Positions 14,524 through 20,129 of a stretch of DNA of 20,129 bases are shown piece after piece (positions within the stretch are counted from its first letter, which is position 1; each line of letters opens with the position of its first letter). The DNA is from a virus, in IMG/VR virus record IMGVR_UViG_3300037137_003002, positions 1 through 20,129 of that record; one strand, 5' to 3'. The translations under genes and the position numbers were made by a program. Below the pieces are notes generated by a model. The model was given only the letters and a program-made list of their open reading frames with translations. It had not been told where the DNA came from and ran no database searches.

Positions 14524-15396
14524 ATGTTTGTTTATAAGATAAAGAACAACATCAATGGAAAGTTGTATGTCGGCAAGACATCAAAGACATTAGATGCACG
14601 CCTGCGCGTTCATGTTCAGCATACATGTGAGACGCATTATAGAAAACAACTCATAACTAAGGCAATTAGAAAATATGGTGTAGAATCATTTGAAATGACA
14701 GTTCTTGAAGAATGTGTCGATAATGATACTGCATCTAACAGGGAAAAATTTTGGATCAAGGAACTTGACACGAAGAATCGATTAGTAGGGTATAATATGA
14801 CTGACGGCGGCGAAGGAACGCCCGGGCGCATTGTGACCGATGAAACGCGTCAAAAATTGAAGAACAGAGTTTTTTCTGATGAGACGCGTCAAAAAATGTC
14901 AGCATCTGCAAAAAAGAAGATTATTTCAGAAGAAGTTAGAATCAGAAAATCTTTGAAACAATCTGCTTCAATCGCTGGAAATAAGAATCCTTTTTTTGGA
15001 AAAGATTGGGGCCGCAAGGGACCTCTTTCTGAAGAAACTAAAACAAAACTTTCAGCTGCACATAGAGGCAAGATTCTCTCTGATGAACATAAATCACGAA
15101 TTCGCGCAGCAATGAAAAAAGTTGACAGATCTATTATCAGTTCAAACAAAGGAAAGGTTTGGCCGATATTTGGTTATGTTAATGAAGAACTTACATATGT
15201 GTATGATGGGTTCGATAGTGCTTCGCGTTCACTGAATGTTGAGATTAAAAAACTTCGTGTAATGACACAACAAAAAATTGAAGCTAGTGGTATTTTACTG
15301 AAAAAAGGTAATAGAATGAGCAGAGAAGATGTTGAAATGTTAAGAGAAAAGCTTGAAGTTGAAAGATCCGGAGGGTACAGTCATGGGCTGGCTTGA
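14524..15396 (+). CDS. GIY-YIG homing endonuclease with NUMOD3 repeats
   Basis: This 290-aa protein starts with a GIY-YIG nuclease domain (about 1-95). The motif is degenerate (VYKIKNNINGKLYVGKT): Tyr4 and Tyr15-Val-Gly stand in for GIY and YIG. Catalytic-type Arg26 and Glu74 are present, followed by NMTDGGEG. Four DNA-binding NUMOD3-like helices follow (TDETRQKLKN, SDETRQKMSA, SEETKTKLSA, SDEHKSRIRA), with a NKNPFFGK turn among them. A NUMOD1-like HTH stretch ends the protein (YVYDGFDSASRSLNV, about 225-245). Such proteins cut a specific allele and copy their own gene by recombination. The gene is free-standing between two structural genes. Its 3' end runs through the Shine-Dalgarno and start of the next gene, overlapping by 14 bp. 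The start at 14524 has only a weak AAAGG close to the ATG. No intron hallmarks were seen around it. Confidence 0.88.
   Translation: MFVYKIKNNINGKLYVGKTSKTLDARLRVHVQHTCETHYRKQLITKAIRKYGVESFEMTVLEECVDNDTASNREKFWIKELDTKNRLVGYNMTDGGEGTPGRIVTDETRQKLKNRVFSDETRQKMSASAKKKIISEEVRIRKSLKQSASIAGNKNPFFGKDWGRKGPLSEETKTKLSAAHRGKILSDEHKSRIRAAMKKVDRSIISSNKGKVWPIFGYVNEELTYVYDGFDSASRSLNVEIKKLRVMTQQKIEASGILLKKGNRMSREDVEMLREKLEVERSGGYSHGLA
15370..15375 (+). promoter_or_regulatory. Strong Shine-Dalgarno inside the GIY-YIG gene that fixes the next start
   Basis: GGAGGG lies 7 nt before the ATG at 15383. It favours that start over an in-frame upstream ATG at 15353, which would add MKLKDPEGTV and has no comparable site. 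It also encodes the C-terminal residues of the endonuclease. Confidence 0.8.
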
Positions 15397-16132
15397 TCAT
15401 TCAACTAATAACGTAATTCTGGATGCTGTCCTCACCGATTACGGTAGACAGCGCCTCGCAGCTTCTAATAGCTCTTTCAACATCACAAATTACTCTCTTG
15501 GAGATGATGAGGTTGATTACAGACTTATCAAGAAATACGGCAGAACAGTAGGTAAAGAAAAGATTGAGAAGAATACACCCGTCTTCGAGGCATTGACAAA
15601 TCCCAGCATTGCACTCAAATACAAGTTGATTGGTAGAGAAAATTCAGGAACAACTTTGTCGACTGTCTACTTGCCAGTACTGAAATACAGCCCTGCTGTT
15701 GATTTAGAAAAAGGAAAGAATGAAACAGTTGCAGTAACTGTTTCGCTCTATTTTAACAATGTGACAGGTCAGTCAGTTCCTGCAGAATTAATTCAAACAA
15801 TTTATCACATTAAGGTTCCTGATAGATTTTTCACAATTGAAAATCCGATCGGTGGAGACCTTACACAACCTGACATTGCACGTAATCTTGTGAACGCGGG
15901 AGATCCTAATAGAATTGCTACGTACACTTTTACAACTTCAACAGCTGTAAAAACTGCAATTACATTTACTGTTAAAGCTCGTACTATTGATAATACAACG
16001 CTTTCAGTTTATGGAAAACGTATCGATACTGGAACTTCCACAAGACAGATTAATAGCACGATAACTGTACAGGGTGATCGGCATGGTTGTACTGTTGACA
16101 TACCAGTAACATACAAAGCATCTTTATCATAA
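15383..16132 (+). CDS. Virion structural protein sharing its N-terminal module with the 500-aa protein
   Basis: This 249-aa protein starts MGWLDHSTNNVILDAVLTDY. It continues GRQRLAASNSSFNITNYSLGDDEVDY, aligning with the N-terminus of the 4281-5783 product (ILDA, GRxxxA, F-x-x-x-F/Y, D-x-D/E-V-x-Y). The remaining 190 residues are beta-rich, with a Thr/Val-rich C-terminal half (YTFTTSTAVKTAITFTVKA) that suggests an Ig-like domain. In large myoviruses such proteins are annotated as structural, near tail or baseplate genes. The start is fixed by GGAGGG at 15370-15375. The gene begins inside the preceding homing-endonuclease gene, and the next gene starts 18 bp after its stop. Confidence 0.72.
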   Translation: MGWLDHSTNNVILDAVLTDYGRQRLAASNSSFNITNYSLGDDEVDYRLIKKYGRTVGKEKIEKNTPVFEALTNPSIALKYKLIGRENSGTTLSTVYLPVLKYSPAVDLEKGKNETVAVTVSLYFNNVTGQSVPAELIQTIYHIKVPDRFFTIENPIGGDLTQPDIARNLVNAGDPNRIATYTFTTSTAVKTAITFTVKARTIDNTTLSVYGKRIDTGTSTRQINSTITVQGDRHGCTVDIPVTYKASLS

Positions 16133-16150
16133 AGACATAGAAATAATACA

Positions 16151-17524
16151 ATGGCAACCTCTAAAGAAATCCTAGCATCTGACAAAAAAACAACAAGGTC
16201 ATTTCTCAATCAACTTATTGACGTTCTACAAGAAGACGTAAGTTCTTCAATCTCTCGTAGAAAATATCAGGTATTTGTGACTGGTGGAGTGGGCCCGGGA
16301 GTGACTTCATCATTTTTTCAGACCGTTTACGACCAGGATTTTACGCTACAAACTGCAAATCCAATTTTTGATATCACTATAGGTCTTGCACCTCCTGATG
16401 CAATCAAGGGATCAAATGCCACAAATGATGACGGCGTAGCAGGAATAACGACAACGGGACAAGATACAACTGGCAAGTATCTATATCCGAGTAGTTCTCT
16501 CATGATGAGAGAAAAGACAGACATTTATAGTCAGTTTGCACAGACGCTACTCGGAAGTCGTACGTCAATGTTTAAGATTCCTGTAGATGCAACATTGACA
16601 ACTACACAATCACAGACAGACATCGATTCAGCATTATTCATTGCATTTAAGCGACTCTTTGCTCGTGATCAAATCAAGCGCGAGACTTTTGCAATGAGGT
16701 TCTATACGAAAGCTTCATTCGTAAGAGTCAATGCAGCAAGTACTGCAGATATTGACGTGCCACAATATCAGATAGATGCTAATGGAGTCCCTAATCTATA
16801 CGCACCTTCACTCAGCGGCTCTGCAATTTTTACAGATATTGGTGCATCTGATTCTAGATATTTTGATGTTGGTGGTCAATACGGTTATTTGGTTGATGCA
16901 TCGTCAACAACCAATGCTGTTGGTCTACTCTATTATGATAGTGGTATCGCAATCCTTGATGTTTCAAAAATTACATCTGGATCACAGTTTATGTCTGGTG
17001 CAATCGATGCAATGTCACCAACAGGACAAATCATTCTTGGCGGAGATGATACTGAAACACAACCAGGCCCTCATGGCGCATCTCCTAACACGGGTCGCGG
17101 TGCAAAATTAATCCCAGATCTCATGACTTCAGGTTCTGTAGATAACATCATTGATCACTTCTGTTATACACGCTTTGGAGCAGGATCGCTCACAGCAATC
17201 ACGTTTCAGAACGTAACAAACATAAACTCTTCACTGATCTTCTGTAGGGCTCTGCCTGATGATTTCAACTATTCGTCAAATCCGACGTACATAGAACAAA
17301 CAGGCGATTTTCAAGGTCGCTTAACGATATACGATCCTGCATTGCCAGAGGAACAACAGGAGCCTTTCACATATATCACAACAATCGGTCTGTATGACAA
17401 TTCAGGCGGAATGTTGGCTGTTGCAAAACTATCTAGGCCCATCGAAAAGAATCCCGGGCGTGATTTGACACTTCGCTGCAGACTCGATTTTGCAAAGAAA
17501 CACACCATCTCGTACACAAAGTAA
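16151..17524 (+). CDS. Virion structural protein (tail/baseplate type)
   Basis: This 457-aa protein begins MATSKEILASDKKTTRSFLN. It is rich in Gly, Ser, Thr and Asp, with no signal peptide or membrane segment. The C-terminal signature (FNYSSNPTY, then TYITTIGLYDNSGGMLAVAKLS, then RCRLDF) is one I associate with structural proteins of marine T4-like and other large phages, though a precise position in the particle is not known to me. The gene follows the 249-aa structural gene by 18 bp and has no clear Shine-Dalgarno, only A-rich sequence. After its stop are 23 bp, and then the zinc-finger endonuclease gene with its start-codon hairpin. Confidence 0.7.
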   Translation: MATSKEILASDKKTTRSFLNQLIDVLQEDVSSSISRRKYQVFVTGGVGPGVTSSFFQTVYDQDFTLQTANPIFDITIGLAPPDAIKGSNATNDDGVAGITTTGQDTTGKYLYPSSSLMMREKTDIYSQFAQTLLGSRTSMFKIPVDATLTTTQSQTDIDSALFIAFKRLFARDQIKRETFAMRFYTKASFVRVNAASTADIDVPQYQIDANGVPNLYAPSLSGSAIFTDIGASDSRYFDVGGQYGYLVDASSTTNAVGLLYYDSGIAILDVSKITSGSQFMSGAIDAMSPTGQIILGGDDTETQPGPHGASPNTGRGAKLIPDLMTSGSVDNIIDHFCYTRFGAGSLTAITFQNVTNINSSLIFCRALPDDFNYSSNPTYIEQTGDFQGRLTIYDPALPEEQQEPFTYITTIGLYDNSGGMLAVAKLSRPIEKNPGRDLTLRCRLDFAKKHTISYTK

Positions 17525-17537
17525 ATTATGTTGTATA

Positions 17538-17564
17538 GTTATGACGTATGGAACACGTCATAAC
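17538..17564 (+). promoter_or_regulatory. Hairpin placing the start codon of the zinc-finger endonuclease in its loop
   Basis: GTTATGACGT (17538-17547) and ACGTCATAAC (17555-17564) form a perfect 10-bp inverted repeat. The 7-nt loop ATGGAAC contains the ATG at 17548. No Shine-Dalgarno is visible upstream. Structures that hide initiation signals are known for phage homing-endonuclease genes, such as I-TevI in T4. Here such a role is inferred. Confidence 0.65.
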
Positions 17565-18660
17565 ATGCACACATTGCAGTAACCAATTCACTTCGCGTAA
17601 GAAAAAGAAGTTCTGTACACAAAAGTGTTACTTCGAATCCAAAGACAAAACTGTCACATTGACATGTGTTCACTGTTTGCAGACGTTCACAAAGCCATAT
17701 CGATTTCGTGAATCAAAGACGTGTTCTCGTGAATGCTTCTCTGCACATATGTCAAAAATCGTCGATACAAGCACTAAGAAGAAGTGTCTTGCATGCGGAA
17801 ATGATTTTGATGTTCCCAAAGGATCTGTTGACAAGACGAAGTTCTGTTCATATGACTGTTTCTTGTCAACACGTAAGACAAGACAACCACCTACAGTCAT
17901 AATCTGTAAGAACTGCAAAAAAGAGTTCTCTGTTAATGCAGGCAGATCTAAAACAAGACAGTTCTGCGGAAAGTCATGTTCAAATTCAGGTGAATTCAAT
18001 GCAGCCTATGGAAAACCAGGGTCAATGACAGGTAGATCACCGTGGTCAAAAGGTTTAACAAAAGAAACAGATGTTCGACTTGAACTATTGGGAAAAAAGA
18101 TAAGCAAAGTGATACACGATCAGTTTTCATTAGGGTGCCGTACACATTCTGGCAAAAGTAATCCAAATTATGGACATACATCTGAAACACTGACATCAGA
18201 ACAAAGACAAAGATATTCTGAAGCTGCTGTCAAAAGGATCCTAGCAGGAGTATCAGGATATAAAACGAAACACATAACGGGCATTTACGATGCCTTGAAG
18301 TCTGCACCAGTAAAATTCAAATCTTCTTGGGAGCTGGTAGCAATGATGTGGTGGGATCAGTGTGATGATGTTTTTTCGTACAAATATGAATCCAAAGTCT
18401 TTATTATCGAAGGTCAAAGAAGGGTTATTCCTGATTTTCTATTGTGTTATAATAACGGAATGCAAGTGATTATTGAAATTAAGCCAACAGCATTACAAAA
18501 TACACCTGTCATATCAGAAAAGCTTGAAATGACTCGAATTGCTGTCGAAAAAAGCGGTTTGAAGTATGAATTGATTGGAAATGAGACTATCGACAAAATG
18601 AAAAAAGAGTTAGGAGAAAAATTCATTTATGAAATCAAAAAATATCAAAGTAGGAAATAG
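17548..18660 (+). CDS. Four-zinc-finger PD-(D/E)XK homing endonuclease
   Basis: This 370-aa protein has four tandem C-x2-C...C-x3-C treble-clef-like fingers: Cys 7/10/23/27, 40/43/59/63, 80/83/100/104 and 120/123/140/144. A linker with a NUMOD3-like GKSNPNYGHTSETLTSEQR (about 202-220) follows. The C-terminal nuclease has FKSSWE (Glu262), VIPDF (Asp296) and IIEIKP (Glu310, Lys312), the PD-(D/E)XK core. This layout is typical of free-standing phage homing endonucleases of the TnsA-like/PD-(D/E)XK type. It cuts DNA at a specific target and spreads by recombination. It sits between two structural genes and overlaps the downstream metallopeptidase gene by 32 bp. Its start codon is in a hairpin loop, which suggests translational control. 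Confidence 0.85.
   Translation: MEHVITCTHCSNQFTSRKKKKFCTQKCYFESKDKTVTLTCVHCLQTFTKPYRFRESKTCSRECFSAHMSKIVDTSTKKKCLACGNDFDVPKGSVDKTKFCSYDCFLSTRKTRQPPTVIICKNCKKEFSVNAGRSKTRQFCGKSCSNSGEFNAAYGKPGSMTGRSPWSKGLTKETDVRLELLGKKISKVIHDQFSLGCRTHSGKSNPNYGHTSETLTSEQRQRYSEAAVKRILAGVSGYKTKHITGIYDALKSAPVKFKSSWELVAMMWWDQCDDVFSYKYESKVFIIEGQRRVIPDFLLCYNNGMQVIIEIKPTALQNTPVISEKLEMTRIAVEKSGLKYELIGNETIDKMKKELGEKFIYEIKKYQSRK
18612..18617 (+). promoter_or_regulatory. Shine-Dalgarno for the metallopeptidase gene, inside the preceding gene
   Basis: AGGAGA lies 11 nt before the ATG at 18629, within the last codons of the endonuclease gene. It supports the overlapping start. Confidence 0.65.
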
Positions 18661-18955
18661 AAAATACACAATTCTTTTGTTGACTGATGAAGATTTCGAT
18701 CAGACATTGTCAAAAAAAGGAGTTGATGATGTAGACATAAAAAGCTTTATTGACTATGATGATCAAATAATCTGTGTGAGATCGAGACTTAAACAAGATC
18801 ATCGTCAAGAATTGATTTTGCACGAACTCTTACATGCTTGTGCAGAGGATGCAGGCCTTAAGCAAGATGAAAAGTTTGAGGAATTTGTTCTATCTTTTTC
18901 ACCAAGGCTAAGTGTACTTATTTCATCTGGCTTGCAGGATATTTTGATTGACTGA
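18629..18955 (+). CDS. Small HExxH metallopeptidase-like protein
   Basis: This 108-aa protein has the zinc-peptidase motif HELLHA at residues 65-70 (His65, Glu66, His69). Acidic candidates for a third ligand follow: Glu73, or Glu84/Glu85 in EKFEEFVLSF. The preceding SFIDYDDQIICVRSRL region could be the strand beneath the active-site helix, as in ImmA/IrrE-type or other minimal gluzincin folds. Substrate and location are unknown; it has no signal peptide or HTH domain. In phages, such proteins may process virion or host proteins. It overlaps the preceding endonuclease gene by 32 bp and has its own AGGAGA, so it is probably the original gene following the 457-aa structural gene, displaced by insertion of the homing endonuclease. 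A 55-bp spacer follows. Confidence 0.7.
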   Translation: MKSKNIKVGNRKYTILLLTDEDFDQTLSKKGVDDVDIKSFIDYDDQIICVRSRLKQDHRQELILHELLHACAEDAGLKQDEKFEEFVLSFSPRLSVLISSGLQDILID

Positions 18956-19010
18956 AATGTAAAATAGAACTTGGACGTTTCCTGACAGCGCCGTATATTT
19001 AGAGAGTTCT

Positions 19011-20129
19011 ATGGCAATTATTCCTGTTACTGCTGACGATGTAGAACTGTTTACTATTGTCACAACACCAAATCGTTTTTATTCATCTTCGTCACTTGGA
19101 ATAACTGGGTCTGTTAAAGTTTTTCCTAGACAGTCTCATCTTGAAAAAGACACAACAAAATCACTCATTTTCAATGATACAGCCGGCAATGTAATAGTCG
19201 ATAGTAATTTTGATTCATTGTCAAAAAATATTAAAGATCATGCCCGAACGATCCGCGAGATAGGTCAGCCAATAACATCAGATTTAGGTCAATATTTTAA
19301 TCTCGTATCAGGCAGCCTTACGAAAACAAGAGATGTACTTGATATTGAACGATTCACGCCCACAACAAGGATAACAAAGCGAACAATTAGCAAAAACAAT
19401 GTCAAAGATATGTTAATGCCGTTTTATCGTGTAGATTATCCGCATGCACATTGGGCCTACACAAACTATAATTCTCTCAATTTTTTCACTGCAAATAGTG
19501 GATCAACACAACTAATTCCAACGAGTTCAGTGTTGCTGTATCCCAACGAACAAGATTCAGATCTACCAGGCCAAGAAGGCTATGTATCAGGATCTTATTG
19601 TCTCACAGGTGCATTTAGTTTTGACTTCTACATAAATCCAAGATACAAAGAAGATGGAATTACTAATGGTCACTTTAAGGCGGGAACAATATTCCATTTA
19701 TCTTCATCATATGCTTTGTCTCTTGTGACAGGATCGCTTAAAGATGTGAATGGAAAACCAGAAGGATTTAGACTTCAACTACAACTAAGTCAATCAGCAA
19801 ATATTGCACCGACATTTGCAAAACCAGACGTTTATCCAAATGATCTTGTTTTTCTTTCGTCTGATAATTCACTCAACTATAACAACTGGCATCATGTCGT
19901 TGTTAGATGGGGAACAAGCGCAATAAACCGCGGCACTGGGTCTTTCATGATAGATGGCATAAATCGTGGAAATTTCGTTGTGCCAAGTGGAACGATTATG
20001 CCTCGACCGCCATCAGATTCATTAAATCCTGACGTGCTTTGTGTTGGAAACTTCTATGAAGGATCAAACTACGGCGTCGATGCAATGAGTATCTTTTTTA
20101 GTCCTAACAATGCACGAAGAGATGGAGTC
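19011..20129 (+). CDS. Virion structural protein with LamG/concanavalin-like domain (3' partial)
   Basis: The frame starts at ATG 19011 (MAIIPVTADDVELFTIVTTP) and stays open for 373 codons to the window edge. AGAGAG at 19001-19006 is a weak Shine-Dalgarno. From about residue 200 it shows a concanavalin-A-like/LamG pattern: FSFDFYINP, FHLSSSYALSLVTGS, NYNNWHHVVVRWG, then GSFMIDGINRG and a CVGNFYEG strand. The NWHHV...DG combination is typical of laminin-G-type domains. In phages such domains occur in tail fibres, adhesins and baseplate decoration proteins and may bind glycans. The N-terminal 200 residues are unassigned. The 55-bp spacer before it contains TATATTTAGAG, a late-promoter-like AT motif at best. 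Confidence 0.75.
   Translation, partial: MAIIPVTADDVELFTIVTTPNRFYSSSSLGITGSVKVFPRQSHLEKDTTKSLIFNDTAGNVIVDSNFDSLSKNIKDHARTIREIGQPITSDLGQYFNLVSGSLTKTRDVLDIERFTPTTRITKRTISKNNVKDMLMPFYRVDYPHAHWAYTNYNSLNFFTANSGSTQLIPTSSVLLYPNEQDSDLPGQEGYVSGSYCLTGAFSFDFYINPRYKEDGITNGHFKAGTIFHLSSSYALSLVTGSLKDVNGKPEGFRLQLQLSQSANIAPTFAKPDVYPNDLVFLSSDNSLNYNNWHHVVVRWGTSAINRGTGSFMIDGINRGNFVVPSGTIMPRPPSDSLNPDVLCVGNFYEGSNYGVDAMSIFFSPNNARRDGV

Noticed and set aside
14458-15396. Group I intron around the GIY-YIG gene
   Set aside because: The upstream gene ends with its own stop and the downstream gene has its own Shine-Dalgarno and ATG. No split exon or intron core was seen.
16776-17111. 111-aa open frame in another plus frame
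   Set aside because: Embedded in the 457-aa structural gene, with low-complexity His/Leu/Met composition typical of an out-of-frame reading.
17670-17999. 109-aa open frame on the minus strand
   Set aside because: Antisense to the zinc-finger repeats, whose plus-strand motifs are clear.

Overview
The window looks like part of a large, AT-rich, uncultivated tailed dsDNA phage genome, probably a myovirus with a T4-like or jumbo-sized genome. The reasons are: nearly all genes lie on one strand and are packed almost end to end; there is a long run of big virion-type genes; a phage-type PIN-PhoH gene is present; and three unrelated homing-endonuclease modules occur in 20 kb. No tRNA, rRNA, CRISPR array, IS element or integrase was recognised. 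The host cannot be inferred.

Layout. Positions 1-1839 are the 3' part of a DinG/XPD-type helicase gene interrupted by an intein. The window opens inside the intein, which carries a zinc-ribbon and a Vsr-like (EDxHD) nuclease module. The intein ends at Asn 754-756, and the C-extein resumes with CHN, which appears to be the second half of the helicase DEAH-like motif II. Two small genes follow (1891-2485): a possible Hc1-like histone/nucleoid protein and a charged, low-complexity protein. A convergent minus-strand gene (2479-2748) encodes a Cys-rich protein with a sigma-region-4-like helix-turn-helix. It is divided from the divergent PIN-PhoH gene (2808-4223) by a 59-bp spacer that holds a perfect 16-bp palindrome.

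From 4281 to the right edge is a late, virion-structure block: a 500-aa protein; an 858-aa protein with fibronectin-III-like regions; a 1324-aa protein of unknown fold; a 682-aa FnIII-like protein; a 249-aa protein that shares an N-terminal module with the 500-aa one; a 457-aa structural protein; and a LamG/concanavalin-like protein running off the end. The block is interrupted by two free-standing homing-endonuclease genes, a GIY-YIG/NUMOD3 type (14524-15396) and a four-zinc-finger PD-(D/E)XK type (17548-18660). Both overlap the start of the gene that follows. The second is followed by a small HExxH metallopeptidase-like gene.

The genes fit a phage programme: DNA processing and nucleoid/transcription functions on the left, tail/baseplate/fibre assembly on the right, and selfish homing elements at a conserved helicase motif and between structural genes. 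The most unusual non-coding signals are a 15-bp terminator-like hairpin inside the 1324-aa gene, a 20-bp perfect palindrome inside the 682-aa gene, and a 10-bp hairpin whose loop is the start codon of the zinc-finger homing endonuclease. No gene-free stretch exceeds about 70 bp.
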